From Kovacikia minuta CCNUW1 (GTDB lineage Bacteria; Cyanobacteriota; Cyanobacteriia; Leptolyngbyales; Leptolyngbyaceae), in contig NZ_CP083582.1 of NCBI RefSeq assembly GCF_020091585.1, forward strand, positions 682,001 to 746,000: a stretch of 64,000 nucleotides of DNA. Direction: 5' to 3'. Shown piece after piece: positions 9,100 to 18,471 of the stretch. A program made the position numbers and the translations under genes. The notes beneath the pieces are model-generated. The model saw only the letters and a program-made list of their open reading frames with translations. It searched no databases and was not told where the DNA came from. Within the stretch, counting starts at the first letter, position 1. Each line of letters starts with the position of its first letter.

Positions 9100-9116
9100 T
9101 ATATCAGCCTGATATA
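9100..9116. promoter_or_regulatory. palindromic operator ahead of the PadR gene
   Basis: A perfect 8-1-8 palindrome, tatatcag-c-ctgatata, ends 5 bases before the ATG of the PadR-type gene. PadR regulators bind such AT-rich dyads as dimers, so autoregulation is likely. The site lies too close to the ATG to leave room for a separate ribosome site, so repressor binding could block transcription or initiation directly. Confidence 0.6.
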
Positions 9117-9121
9117 TCCTA

Positions 9122-9667
9122 ATGCTCCGCCTTGCCGCCCTGGGTTTATTTCAAACAGAGCCTCTGAATGGTTATCGCCTGAAGCAACAGCTCGAAATTT
9201 TTATGGGATGTTGCCTTTGCGTTAATTACGGGGCGATTTATCCACTCTTGAAACGGATGGAGGAGCAAGGTGAAATTGTGCTCTGTGCCGAGGAAGCGGC
9301 GGTCACTGGACAAAGCCGCAAGGTTTACAACATCACACCCTTAGGGTGCGATCGCTGGAAGCAGGAAATGATGTCAAGCCCCCAGGAGAGTTGGGTCAAT
9401 TCCCGCTCCCGGTTTGTAATTAAGTTTTTCTTTTTTAGCCATTTGCAGCCTGCTGAACGGGTGCAGTTGTTAGAGCACCGCTTGATGACCTGCCGCCTTC
9501 GGTTAGCCAAAAAGCAGGCTGAATTCGTTTCTGACGATCGCTATCAAATGCTTGTGAAGGAGCGATCGATCGCCATGATTCAATCTGAAATTCAATGGTT
9601 AACTGAACAGTTAGCAAATGAACAAGCAAGCACTCATTCACCCATACCTCCTTTGCAATTTAATTGA
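9122..9667 (+). CDS. PadR-family transcriptional regulator
   Basis: A 181-residue protein. The N-terminal winged helix (~1-85) has the PadR hallmarks GYRLKQQLE, YGAIYPLLKRMEEQG and a wing ending in YNITPLGCDRWKQEM. The C-terminal half is helical (VQLLEHRLMTCRLRL and following), as in PadR proteins that dimerise through the virulence-activator alpha-type domain. Such regulators usually control a neighbouring transporter and respond to phenolic or toxic ligands. The next gene downstream, 347 bases away on the same strand, is an RND efflux pump, the most likely target. A palindrome just upstream supports autoregulation. Confidence 0.85.
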   Translation: MLRLAALGLFQTEPLNGYRLKQQLEIFMGCCLCVNYGAIYPLLKRMEEQGEIVLCAEEAAVTGQSRKVYNITPLGCDRWKQEMMSSPQESWVNSRSRFVIKFFFFSHLQPAERVQLLEHRLMTCRLRLAKKQAEFVSDDRYQMLVKERSIAMIQSEIQWLTEQLANEQASTHSPIPPLQFN

Positions 9668-9722
9668 AGATTGTACACAGGACTACAAAATTAAAACTTG
9701 TGTCTGATAGCTTCAGGCATTT

Positions 9723-9826
9723 CTAACACACCGTTACAGAAACCAGGTTTCTTCTACAAGCCACTCAAATTTTTTGCCAGCACTTATAGGAAACTCGGTT
9801 TCTCGCAAGATGTACCGATGTCTTTC
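9723..9826. repeat. degenerate copy of the ~106-base palindromic element
   Basis: In the 347-base gap between padR and the RND gene, acagaaaccaggtttctt and aaactcggtttctcgcaaga followed by tgtaccgatg match the ends of the better preserved copies at 16128, 26402 and 34327. The termini are eroded and no CTAG ends remain. The rest of the gap holds only AT-rich short repeats. Confidence 0.6.
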
Positions 9827-10014
9827 GGTCTCTTCAATTTTTGTATCTCTATCAACCTCGGAGGGTTTAACCTCAAATTGCATTTCGTGATCCACGTTGG
9901 CGTTTAAAGCTCTGTGGTTTTGGCGAAATGTGTAAGCCTTGAATTCTTAATTCCCAGTTTTCATTCTCAATTTTCAATTTTTCATTCCCAATTCCCTACC
10001 CTTGAACTGGCAAC

Positions 10015-13000
10015 ATGTGGATAGTTCGCCTTGCGCTCCGCCGCCCTTACACGATCGTTGTGGCTGCCCTGATGATCGTCATTCTGGGCGTCATGACCAT
10101 TACCCGCATGACGACCGATATCTTCCCAGAAATCAACATTCCTGTGGTCAGTGTCATCTGGTCCTACAACGGCGTTTCACCCGATGAAATGGAGAAGCGC
10201 ATTGTCACCATCAGTGAGCGGGCATTTACAACGACGGTGAATGATATTGAACACATGGAATCCCAGTCGATGCGGGGGGTCAGTGTGATCAAAATCTTCT
10301 TTCAACCGGGAGCCAAAATTGAAGCTGCGGTTGCCCAATTAACTTCCGTTTCCCAAACGGTTTTGCGGGTGTTGCCACCGGGAATTACGCCGCCCTTCAT
10401 CCTCCGCTATAGCGCTTCTAACGTACCGATTTTGCAGATGAGTGTCGGTTCTAAGTCGCTGTCGGAGCAGGAAATTTATGACCTGGGGCTGAACTTCATT
10501 CGCACCCAACTTGCGACCGTTCAGGGGGCTTCGATTCCATTGCCCTATGGTGGCAAAGCTCGGCAGGTGATGGTCGATCTGGATACGCAGGCGTTGTATG
10601 CCAGGGGGCTTTCGTCAACAGATGTGGTGAATGCAATTAGTGTTCAAAACCTGATTCTTCCGGCGGGAAGTGCCAAGATTGGCGATCGGGACTACACAGT
10701 GCGGCTCAACAGCAGCCCGGAAGCAGTGGAAGCCCTGAACAACTTACCGATCCGGCAGGTCAACGGTGCGATGGTGTACATCCGGGATGTGGCACAGGTG
10801 CATGATGGCTTTGCGGTGCAAACCAATGTGGTGCGGCAGGATGGACAACGCGCCAGTTTGCTGACCATTCTCAAGAGTGGTGGGGCATCCACGCTTGATG
10901 TGGTCAACCGTATTCAAAGTGTTTTGCCACGGGTTAAATCCACTCTGCCCCCCAACCTGGACATGAAACTACTGTTTGATCAGTCCTTGTTTGTGCGGGC
11001 ATCGTTGGAAGGGGTAATCAAGGAAGCATTGATTGCTGCCTGCTTGACTGCGACGATGATTCTACTGTTTTTGGGGAGTTGGCGAAGCACGATTATTGTT
11101 GCGGTTTCGATTCCGCTGTCAATTCTTTGTTCCATCATTATCATGAGCTTGTTGGGACAGACGATCAACGTCATGACATTAGGTGGATTGGCGCTCGCAG
11201 TCGGAATTTTAGTGGATGATGCCACCGTTGAAATCGAAAATATTCACCGTAATTTAGGGCAGGGAAAACCTTTAACGAAAGCGATTCTGGATGGTGCCCA
11301 GCAGATTGCAACTCCGGCATTGGTGGCAACGCTTTGCATTTGCATTGTATTTACGCCTGTGGTTTTTTTAACGGGTGTTTCCAGATCGTTGTTTACGCCG
11401 TTAGCGATGGCGGTAGTATTTGCGATGCTGTCATCCTATGTGCTGTCCCGGACGCTGGTACCTGTGATGGCACGGTTTCTACTCAAACACGAACTGGGGA
11501 TGTATCAGGAGGATGGCGAGTGTGCTGGGAATTCCCACAACCTCTTCTGGCGATTTCATGCTGGATTTAACCAGCGATTTAACTCGATGCGCGATCGCTA
11601 CCATGCTGCTCTGGAGTGGGGGTTGAGTCATCGCATCTGGGTGTTGTTTGTGGCGATCGCCTTTTGTGCCAGTGCGGTTGCCCTGTTTCCGTTTGTCGGT
11701 GAAGACTTTTTCCCAACGGTCGATGCGGGACAGTTTCGGATGCATGTGCGTGCTCCCGCTGGCACTCGGATTGAAGCAACCGAACAGCTTTTTGGGCAGG
11801 TGGAACAGACCATCCGACGGGTCATTCCGGCTGAGGAAGTCTCGGTCATTTTGGACAATATTGGCTTGCCAGTGGGGGGAATTAACCTGGCGTTTAGTGA
11901 CAGTGCCACGATCGGCTCAGCCGATGGAGAAATTCTAGTCTCCCTCAATCATGAACATCACGGTTCCACCTGGCAATATGTCAAGAAACTACGGAAGGAA
12001 CTCAAAACGGAGTTTCCACAGGCGTCCTTCTTCTTCCAACCAGCGGATATCGTGAGCCAGATTCTCAATTTTGGCTTACCTGCCCCTGTGGATATTCAGG
12101 TTCTCGGTCGCAATGCGGAAAAAAATTATGCGATCGCCAAGCAAATTCGGGAAAAGGTGGCACAGATTCCCGGTGCTGTTGATGTTCACCTGCATCAAAT
12201 TGTTAATGCGCCAGAGTTGGGGATTGAGGTCGATCGCACCCAGGCACAGCAAACGGGACTGTCGCAACGGGATGTTGCCAGCAGTATTCTTACATCCTTG
12301 AGTTCCAGCGGGCAGACTTCCCCTAACTACTGGCTGAATCCCAAAACGGGGGTCAACTACCTGGTTGCGGTGCAAACGCCCACCGCTAAAGTAGACTCTG
12401 TGGATGCAATTGAGGGAACGCCGATTGGGTCTGCCGCTGCGGGCACTCCCCAACTTTTAAACAACCTGGCAACGGTGAAACGCCGCACATCGATTTCTGT
12501 GGTGAATCATTACAACGTTCAACCTGTTTTCGATGTCTATGCGAATGTGCAGGATCGGGATTTAGGCGGTGTTTCCAGGCAGATCGATCGTATCGTCGAT
12601 GAATTCCGTAAACAGTTGCCCAAAGGCAGTTTCATTGAAGTGCGTGGGCAGGTCGGGACAATGAAATCTTCCTTCCTGAGCATGGGAGTGGGATTACTTT
12701 TTGCCATTCTGCTGGTCTATTTCCTGATGGTGGTCAACTTCCAATCCTGGCTTGACCCGCTGATCATCATGATGGCATTGCCCAGTGCCCTGGCGGGTAT
12801 TGTCTGGATGCTGTTTGTCACCCAAACCACTCTCAGCGTTCCTTCTCTAATGGGATCGATCATGTGCATGGGAGTCGCAACTGCAAACAGCATTTTGCTG
12901 GTGACCTTTGCCAATGATCAGCGTTTGCTGGGTAAAGATGCCCGTCAAGCTGCATCCCTGGCAGGATTTACCCGCCTGCGTCCAGTATTAATGACAGCCC

Positions 13001-13251
13001 TGGCAATGATCCTGGGTATGGTCCCAATGGCGTTGGGGTTGGGCGAAGGTGGTGAACAAAATGCACCGCTTGGACGGGCAGTCATCGGTGGACTTACTGC
13101 GGCAACGTTTGCCACTCTGTTCTTCGTTCCTGTTGTGTACAGTAAGCTGCGCCGCAAACAACCAGCATCACTGGACGATGATCTGGATTCCGCCTCTGGT
13201 TTGGGGAGTGGGGAGTTGGCAGTGGGGAATGGGGGGTCGATCGCCCATTGA
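10015..13251 (+). CDS. RND efflux permease (AcrB/HAE1-like)
   Basis: A 1078-residue inner-membrane proton-driven exporter. There is one N-terminal membrane segment (IVVAALMIVILGVMTI), a large [11 protein letters not shown] porter domain, a block of segments with the proton-relay VGILVDDATVE (paired Asp), then a second porter domain and a second membrane block ending near LFFVPVVY. This is the duplicated layout of RND pumps. The C-terminal ~25 residues (SGLGSGELAVGNGGS) look like read-through of short-repeat DNA. It works with a [11 protein letters not shown] adaptor and an outer-membrane channel. The adaptor gene lies 1.5 kb downstream, beyond two unrelated genes, and no channel gene is present. 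Control by the upstream PadR protein is likely. Confidence 0.92.
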   Translation: MWIVRLALRRPYTIVVAALMIVILGVMTITRMTTDIFPEINIPVVSVIWSYNGVSPDEMEKRIVTISERAFTTTVNDIEHMESQSMRGVSVIKIFFQPGAKIEAAVAQLTSVSQTVLRVLPPGITPPFILRYSASNVPILQMSVGSKSLSEQEIYDLGLNFIRTQLATVQGASIPLPYGGKARQVMVDLDTQALYARGLSSTDVVNAISVQNLILPAGSAKIGDRDYTVRLNSSPEAVEALNNLPIRQVNGAMVYIRDVAQVHDGFAVQTNVVRQDGQRASLLTILKSGGASTLDVVNRIQSVLPRVKSTLPPNLDMKLLFDQSLFVRASLEGVIKEALIAACLTATMILLFLGSWRSTIIVAVSIPLSILCSIIIMSLLGQTINVMTLGGLALAVGILVDDATVEIENIHRNLGQGKPLTKAILDGAQQIATPALVATLCICIVFTPVVFLTGVSRSLFTPLAMAVVFAMLSSYVLSRTLVPVMARFLLKHELGMYQEDGECAGNSHNLFWRFHAGFNQRFNSMRDRYHAALEWGLSHRIWVLFVAIAFCASAVALFPFVGEDFFPTVDAGQFRMHVRAPAGTRIEATEQLFGQVEQTIRRVIPAEEVSVILDNIGLPVGGINLAFSDSATIGSADGEILVSLNHEHHGSTWQYVKKLRKELKTEFPQASFFFQPADIVSQILNFGLPAPVDIQVLGRNAEKNYAIAKQIREKVAQIPGAVDVHLHQIVNAPELGIEVDRTQAQQTGLSQRDVASSILTSLSSSGQTSPNYWLNPKTGVNYLVAVQTPTAKVDSVDAIEGTPIGSAAAGTPQLLNNLATVKRRTSISVVNHYNVQPVFDVYANVQDRDLGGVSRQIDRIVDEFRKQLPKGSFIEVRGQVGTMKSSFLSMGVGLLFAILLVYFLMVVNFQSWLDPLIIMMALPSALAGIVWMLFVTQTTLSVPSLMGSIMCMGVATANSILLVTFANDQRLLGKDARQAASLAGFTRLRPVLMTALAMILGMVPMALGLGEGGEQNAPLGRAVIGGLTAATFATLFFVPVVYSKLRRKQPASLDDDLDSASGLGSGELAVGNGGSIAH

Positions 13252-13267
13252 ATCAGGACACAAACAA

Positions 13268-13334
13268 AGATCCCCGACTTCTTTGTTGAAATCTGATTGT
13301 CACTGGCGAAATTGATCTAAGAAGTCGGGGATCT
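13268..13334. repeat. inverted repeat, likely terminator or mobile palindrome
   Basis: Two 16-base arms, agatccccgacttctt (13268-13283) and its exact complement (13319-13334), enclose a 35-base loop just after the RND gene. The arm sequence resembles the palindrome at 44712, so this is probably a dispersed repeat that can also act as a transcript end. No T-run follows. Confidence 0.65.
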
Positions 13335-13375
13335 GACGGACATCACACATCATGTTTTGAGGACTGAAGACTGAC

Positions 13376-13723
13376 ATGAAAACTTACCGAGGTTACTGTC
13401 ATTGCGGTAGAGTGCAATTTGAAATAAACGCCACACTCGATCCGGTTGCGCGTTGCAATTGTTCGCTTTGTTCTAGAAGAGGTGCAATCATGCACAAAGT
13501 TCCTGCTGACCAATTCAAACTGATTGCAGGCGAAGAATACCTGACGCTCTACCAATTTCATACGCAAACAGCCAAGCACTATTTCTGTAAAGTGTGTGGC
13601 ATTTATCCCTTTCACAGACCCCGCACTGCCCCTGATTTCTATGGAATTAACGTCGCCTGTCTGGAAGGCGTCGATCCATTCAACCTTGAACCAGGATTAG
13701 TGGATGGACGATCGTATAACTAG
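13376..13723 (+). CDS. GFA/CENP-V-domain zinc protein
   Basis: A 115-residue protein of the glutathione-dependent formaldehyde-activating enzyme (GFA) fold. Zinc-binding cysteines are clear: CHCG near residue 8, CNCSLC near 28-33 and CKVCG near 72. The segment YQFHTQTAKHYFC is typical of the family. Members bind zinc and are thought to bind thiol adducts such as S-hydroxymethylglutathione; activity on formaldehyde is not established for most of them. The next gene is a glutathione transferase, which fits a glutathione-linked detoxification role. The length is normal for a short GFA protein. Confidence 0.88.
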   Translation: MKTYRGYCHCGRVQFEINATLDPVARCNCSLCSRRGAIMHKVPADQFKLIAGEEYLTLYQFHTQTAKHYFCKVCGIYPFHRPRTAPDFYGINVACLEGVDPFNLEPGLVDGRSYN

Positions 13724-13724
13724 G

Positions 13725-13932
13725 TGTTAGGTGTTAGGTGCCAGGAAAGGATAAAGGATGAAGGATAAAGGATAAAAGGGGTGAGTGATCAGTTACCAGT
13801 TGGCAGTCATCAGTTATCAGTTATCAACTGTTTACTGTTCACTGTTTAGTGTTCACTGTTCACTATCTCTCAACTTAGAACTTAGAACTTAAAACTCAAA
13901 ACTTAAAACTCAAAACTCTTTCCCCATTCCCC
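13725..13932. repeat. short tandem repeat block
   Basis: Successive runs of gtgttag, aaggata, cagttatc, ttcactgt and aaaactc units fill the gap ahead of the glutathione transferase gene. A ribosome site (taaggag) follows directly at 13939. No gene is present. Confidence 0.75.
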
Positions 13933-13953
13933 ATTTTCTAAGGAGAACTATCG

Positions 13954-14652
13954 ATGATTGAGCTTTACTACTGGACAACGCCAAACGGTCACAAGATCAC
14001 CATGTTTCTGGAAGAAGCAGAATTGCCCTATACGATCGTTCCGATTAACATTGGCAAAGGCGATCAGTTTCAACCAGAATTTCTTAAAATTGCACCTAAT
14101 AACCGTATTCCCGCCATTATCGATCGCGAGCCTATTGATGGTGCTGAACCAATTTCTGTGTTTGAATCGGGTGCCATCCTGCTGTATCTTGCCGAGAAAA
14201 CGGGAAAGTTAATTTCAAGTAATTTGCGTGAACGGGTTGTAACGTTGGAATGGTTGTTCTGGCAAATGGGCGGTTTAGGTCCAATGGCAGGACAAAACCA
14301 TCATTTTGTCCAGTACGCTCCTGAAAAAATTCCCTATGCGATTAACCGTTATGTGAACGAAACCGGACGGCTGTATGCAGTTCTAAATAAGCAGTTGCAA
14401 GATCGGGAATTCGTTGCTGGTCATTATTCGATCGCTGACATCGCCATTTATCCCTGGATTGTGCCCTACAAAAACCAGAACCAGAATCTAGAAGATTTTC
14501 CCAACTTGAAACGCTGGTTTGAAACCATTCAATCTCGTCCTGCTACCGTTCGTGCCTACCAAAAAGCAGAAGAATTGAAAGCCCAGCAAGTTGACATGGA
14601 ACAATCACGATCTCTGCTGTTTAATCAATCGGCAAATACAGTGAAGAATTGA
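13954..14652 (+). CDS. glutathione S-transferase family protein (YfcG-like)
   Basis: A 232-residue cytosolic protein. The thioredoxin-like N-terminal domain (~1-85) has WTTPNGHKITMFLEE, the YfcG/YghU-type active-site segment, with cis-Pro in NNRIPAI and the glutathione-binding FESGAILLYLA. The helical C-terminal domain includes YSIADIAIYPWI, the GST N-capping motif. YfcG-like members act as disulfide reductases and peroxidases more than as classic conjugating enzymes. The ATG is 8 bases after aaggaga. It lies between the GFA protein and the RND adaptor on the same strand, as part of a probable detoxification group. Confidence 0.9.
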   Translation: MIELYYWTTPNGHKITMFLEEAELPYTIVPINIGKGDQFQPEFLKIAPNNRIPAIIDREPIDGAEPISVFESGAILLYLAEKTGKLISSNLRERVVTLEWLFWQMGGLGPMAGQNHHFVQYAPEKIPYAINRYVNETGRLYAVLNKQLQDREFVAGHYSIADIAIYPWIVPYKNQNQNLEDFPNLKRWFETIQSRPATVRAYQKAEELKAQQVDMEQSRSLLFNQSANTVKN

Positions 14653-14772
14653 AAATTAAGGATTTTGAGTTTGTCATTTGTCATTGGCCATTCGTCAACT
14701 GTGCTAATCCCTGTACATCTGTGTTTACATTCATTTTCTTCTCCACACCCTACACCCCCACACCCCCTTCCC

Positions 14773-16116
14773 ATGAGCACTCAAATTCCTAACCAACGCT
14801 CCGCTTTGTCTGATCAAATCAGCAGCATTAGAACCGCAGAAATGGCACGATTTCGGATGATTCTGTTGGGTGCTGGGGCTGTGCTGGCAGGGTTATTAGC
14901 GATTGGAATTGTGCCTCGCCTACAGCGAAATGCTGAAATCAATGCTTCTGCGAAGGAAGCCCAAACTGGATTGCTGACCGTGAACACAGTAATGCCCCAT
15001 CGAGCCGATGCGAAGGCAAACATTACCCTTCCTGGCAATATTCAAGCGGTTAAGGAAACAACGATTTATGCCCGCATGGACGGGTACTTGAGCCAGCGCT
15101 ATGTGGATATTGGCGATCGCGTTGCAGTCGGACAACTTCTGGCGGAAATCGATTCGCCCGAAACCGATCGCCAATTGGATCAGGCACGCGCCAACCTTGC
15201 CCAGACGCGCGCTGCCTATGCCCAGTCGGTTGCCAATCTGGAGCAATCGAGAGCGTCAGCATTACAGGCGCAAACCACTTCTAACTTTAACCGGGTTAGC
15301 TCCGATCGGTGGCGATCGTTGCAGCAAGAAGGAGCGGTTGCCCGTCAGGATTATGACGAGAAAAAAGCGGCCTATGATGCCAGCGCTGCCAATGTCAAAG
15401 CAGCACAGTCGGTGATTCGTGCCAACCAATCCAACGTGGCATCCTCGATCGCCAATATCAGAGCCAGCGAAGCGAACGTTGAACGTCTGCAAGCCACCCA
15501 ATCCTACAAGCGGGTTACGGCACCGTTTAATGGGGTCATTACCGCCCGCAATATCGATACAGGCGCATTAATTACGGCGGGAAGTGGGGGTTCTAATGCG
15601 GTCTGGCTTTACAAGGTTGCCCAACCCAACACGCTCCGAATTTTCGTGGATTTGCCCCAGACCTATGTCAGTTCAATTCGTCCGGGACAACCCGCAGAGA
15701 TTAGTGTGCGCGAACTTCCCAAGCGTGCCTTTATCGGCAAAGTAACCCGTACTGCCAGCGCCCTGGATACGGTTTCGCATACCCTGAGAACCGAGGTACA
15801 GGTCAACAATCCTGACCTCAAACTCCTACCCGGAATGTACGCTCAGGTAAAGTTTATGCTTAACCAATCGGCTCCAGCACTGATGGTGCCCGCCAACGCG
15901 ATCGTCGTTCGTTCGGATGGTTCCCAGGTGGCGATCGTTGGTGCAGACCAAAAGGTGCATTACCAGAAGGTAACGATCGGGCGGGACTATGGCAGCGAAG
16001 TTGAAATTGTCTCTGGCTTACAGGGGAACGAACAACTCGTTGTTAATCCTACCGATGATGTAGTAGAAGGCGTGAAGGTACAAACTGTGTCAGCCAAACA
16101 GAAACCAGATATGTAG
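14773..16116 (+). CDS. RND efflux [11 protein letters not shown] adaptor (membrane fusion protein)
   Basis: About 447 residues from ATG 14773. An ATG at 14665 would add 36 residues encoded by repeat-like DNA and is unlikely. One N-terminal membrane anchor (MILLGAGAVLAGLLAIG) is followed by a lipoyl half (NIQAVKETTIYARMDGYL), then a long coiled coil rich in Ala/Gln/Asn (~165-250) with repeats of SVANLEQSRAS type. The second lipoyl half (YKRVTAPFNGVITARN) and beta-barrel and membrane-proximal domains complete it. This is the HlyD/AcrA/CzcB layout. It links the inner-membrane pump to an outer-membrane channel and is the obvious partner of the RND permease at 10015-13251. Confidence 0.9.
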   Translation: MSTQIPNQRSALSDQISSIRTAEMARFRMILLGAGAVLAGLLAIGIVPRLQRNAEINASAKEAQTGLLTVNTVMPHRADAKANITLPGNIQAVKETTIYARMDGYLSQRYVDIGDRVAVGQLLAEIDSPETDRQLDQARANLAQTRAAYAQSVANLEQSRASALQAQTTSNFNRVSSDRWRSLQQEGAVARQDYDEKKAAYDASAANVKAAQSVIRANQSNVASSIANIRASEANVERLQATQSYKRVTAPFNGVITARNIDTGALITAGSGGSNAVWLYKVAQPNTLRIFVDLPQTYVSSIRPGQPAEISVRELPKRAFIGKVTRTASALDTVSHTLRTEVQVNNPDLKLLPGMYAQVKFMLNQSAPALMVPANAIVVRSDGSQVAIVGADQKVHYQKVTIGRDYGSEVEIVSGLQGNEQLVVNPTDDVVEGVKVQTVSAKQKPDM

Positions 16117-16127
16117 CTAATTGCGGG

Positions 16128-16233
16128 CTAGACCGCCGGTACAGAAACCGGGTTTCTTCTCTGAGATGCTCAAGTTTCGTTGAATATCCTCACCAGAAAC
16201 CCGGTTTCTCGAAATACTGTACCGATGCTCTAG
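16128..16233. repeat. 106-base palindromic element, copy 2
   Basis: The copy runs from CTAG to CTAG. Ends ctagaccgccggtacag and ctgtaccgatgctctag are imperfect 17-base inverted repeats, with inner inverted arms gaaaccgggtttct. Reverse-complemented, it differs from copies at 26402 and 34327 at only a few positions. It lies between the adaptor gene and a truncated Rpn-type gene. Confidence 0.85.
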
Positions 16234-16259
16234 GTCAGAGTGTCAATTCAGAAGAAACG

Positions 16260-16565
16260 TTGCGTCAAGCTATCCAAAAAGTGGAGCAGATTTCAGACCC
16301 AGCAACTCAAGCGAATCGGATGGCAGCATCAGGGATTTTAGCTGGGTTAAAATTAGAAGAGGAAGTGATTTACCGTCTACTGCGGAGGGACATTACGCAG
16401 GAATCTACAGTTTATCGTTCAATCTTGGCAGAGGGGAAAGCAGAAAAGCAAAGAGAGATTGCTATAAATCTTCTGCAAGCGGGCGTTGCTGTTAACATCA
16501 TTGTTTCTACGACAGGATTATCGCTCGAGGAAGTTCAACAACTTCAGCAGCAATTGAATGAGTAG
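16260..16565 (+). pseudogene. C-terminal remnant of an Rpn-family (PD-(D/E)XK) nuclease
   Basis: The ~101 residues, with TTG as the only apparent start, match the C-terminal third of the long Rpn/transposase-like proteins common in cyanobacteria. Typical segments are NRMAASGILAGLKLEEE, VIYRLLRRDITQEST, the charged ILAEGKAEKQREIAINLL and the terminal SLEEVQQLQQQL. The catalytic nuclease core is absent. The in-frame sequence upstream runs straight into the 106-base repeat, which appears to mark the break point. It is unlikely to be functional. Confidence 0.7.
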
Positions 16566-16775
16566 TAGGAGATGTCATTCGTTTTACGCCAACTGCTCCC
16601 AAAGCCCAACAGTACTGGTCTAGATACAGAAAAGTTTTCTTTGATTAAAAGCAAGTAATTTCGATCATGCGGCGCGATCGCTTCTGGTTGGGAATCGATG
16701 ACGGAGATGCGATACTGATTGAAGGAGTGAGATTCGCCCTCTTTTTTGTAGTGAAGATATAAAACTCAAAATTTC

Positions 16776-18200
16776 CTAACGTCCTACAGTAAGTGCCTGT
16801 TCTGTTTCATTATCAAACAGGTGAATTTTGTCGGGGGAGATCGACAGCCAGAGTTGCTGATCGATTTGTACGGAGCGATCGGGTTCGATGCGAGCTTGCA
16901 ACAGTGGTGAATCTTTAGCCCCAACCAAACGAACGGCAACAAAGGTTTCACTGCCCAAGGCTTCCACCAGATCCACCTGGACAGGTAGGTTTTTGGGGGC
17001 GGGAGCGCTGAGACTCAAATGTTCCGGGCGGATTCCCAAAGTCAGCGATCGTCCATCATAGGGTTGCAGAACGGCTGCCCAGGCTTCTGGTAACGTCAAC
17101 CGAAACTGGGGATGGGTAATCAGCAGGGGGGCTTTGAACTGCACCAGCAAAAAATTCATCGGGGGTGAACCGATAAACTCAGCCACAAAGCGATTGGCTG
17201 GACGGTTATACAACTCCAGTGGCGATGCAATTTGCTGAATCTGTCCTGCGTTCATCACCGCGATCCGATCGCCCATTGTCATTGCTTCCGTTTGATCATG
17301 GGTGACATAAATTGTGGTGGTACCCAACTGGCGCTGGAGTTTGACGATTTGCGATCGGGTCTCCGCCCGTAACTTAGCATCCAGATTGGACAATGGCTCA
17401 TCCATCAAAAACACCTGGGGATGCCGCGCCATTGCCCGCCCCAGTGCCACCCGTTGTTTTTGTCCTCCCGAAAGCTGCTTTGGCAACCGATTCAACAACG
17501 TTTCGATTTGCAAAATCTGAGCGACTTCCTGCACCTGCTGATAAATCGCCTTCTCCCTGGCTGAGCGATATTGCAATCCTTTTGGCAGGTTGCGGGTGGT
17601 GGAAATCAGGAGATTTTCAGCCCAGAGGGGAAAGGTGGGGTGTGGGGTGTGGGGTGTGGTGAGGGAGGAGTTTTGAGTTTTAAGTTTTGAGTTTTGAGTT
17701 GAAGTTGAGGACTGAGGACTGAGGACTGAGGACTGAGTCGTTTTTGTCCCCGCGTCCCCCTCTGCCTTCTGCCCTCTGCCCTCTGCCCTCTGCCTTCTAT
17801 CTCCTGCCTCCTGCCCCCCCTTCATCGTCCTGCGCAGTCCAAATGCCAGATTCTCGTACACCGTCATGTGAGGATACAGGGCATAGTTCTGGAACACCAT
17901 AGCGATGTCGCGCTCCTTGGGGGGCAACTCGTTGATCAGGCGATCGCCGACCCAAATATTGCCGCCTGTGAGTTCTTCCAAGCCTGCAATCAGCCGTAAC
18001 AGGGTACTCTTGCCGCAGCCAGAAGGCCCAACCAGAACCATAAATTCGCCATCCTGAATCGTCAGGTTGATCGCACGCAAAACGGCTGTCGGCTGTCGGC
18101 TGTCGGTTGTCGGGAGATCTTTATCCCCACTCCCCACTCCCCACTCCCCACTCCCTCTCTGAAAGCTCTTATAAATGTTTTCTAGAACAACTTGTGCCAC
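16776..18200 (-). CDS. sugar ABC transporter ATPase (UgpC/MalK type) with repeat-derived insertions
   Basis: A 474-residue cytosolic ATPase that would energise a carbohydrate importer. Walker A is GPSGCGKST (58-66), the Q-loop [12 protein letters not shown], signature LSGGQKQR (~243-250), Walker [15 protein letters not shown] and the switch His in YVTHDQTEA. The C-terminal TOBE regulatory domain includes LGIRPEHL. It is ~100 residues longer than usual because of two inserts: ~16-39 and ~128-195. Both read from short-repeat DNA (for example PHTPHPTF and [11 protein letters not shown]). All catalytic motifs are intact. No permease genes are adjacent; the binding protein at 23645 may belong to the same transporter. 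Confidence 0.92.
   Translation of the reverse strand: MAQVVLENIYKSFQRGSGEWGVGSGDKDLPTTDSRQPTAVLRAINLTIQDGEFMVLVGPSGCGKSTLLRLIAGLEELTGGNIWVGDRLINELPPKERDIAMVFQNYALYPHMTVYENLAFGLRRTMKGGQEAGDRRQRAEGRGQKAEGDAGTKTTQSSVLSPQSSTSTQNSKLKTQNSSLTTPHTPHPTFPLWAENLLISTTRNLPKGLQYRSAREKAIYQQVQEVAQILQIETLLNRLPKQLSGGQKQRVALGRAMARHPQVFLMDEPLSNLDAKLRAETRSQIVKLQRQLGTTTIYVTHDQTEAMTMGDRIAVMNAGQIQQIASPLELYNRPANRFVAEFIGSPPMNFLLVQFKAPLLITHPQFRLTLPEAWAAVLQPYDGRSLTLGIRPEHLSLSAPAPKNLPVQVDLVEALGSETFVAVRLVGAKDSPLLQARIEPDRSVQIDQQLWLSISPDKIHLFDNETEQALTVGR
17630..17830. repeat. short-repeat block inside the ABC ATPase gene
   Basis: Runs of ggggtgt, gttttga, gaggact and ctctgcc units, identical in type to intergenic repeats here, lie within the reading frame between the Q-loop and the signature motif. 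The frame stays open across the whole block. Confidence 0.85.
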
Positions 18201-18279
18201 AATATTGCCTGCTTCACACGGACTACGGATGCATTCATTGATTTTAGTGCAAGAAGGCAGAAGGCAGTCGATGCTGATT

Positions 18280-18471
18280 TCAGGTAGCTCGTAGGTTTTG
18301 TGCTTTAAAGTATTGGATGGGGAGAAGTGATCGTACTGTTTGGATTAATTCAGCATGAGAGATAAGGATTAAACCAAGTGACAGAGTTATATCGCCAATA
18401 TCAATTGTTTGTCCATCCGCTTCACCGACTTGTATGTTGCATTTCGGATCATCAGTTTGGATCATTGACAA
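18280..18471 (-). CDS. small hypothetical ORF overlapping the upstream gene
   Basis: An ORF of 63 codons from TTG (or 61 from ATG at 18465) that overlaps the end of the next gene upstream. Its product would be mostly hydrophobic in the middle ([15 protein letters not shown]). No family is recognised and no clear ribosome site is seen. It may be chance. Confidence 0.25.
   Translation of the reverse strand: MSMIQTDDPKCNIQVGEADGQTIDIGDITLSLGLILISHAELIQTVRSLLPIQYFKAQNLRAT

Noticed and set aside
9698-9907. 69-codon frame after padR
   Set aside because: It runs through the degenerate 106-base repeat, and its apparent peptide is repeat-derived.
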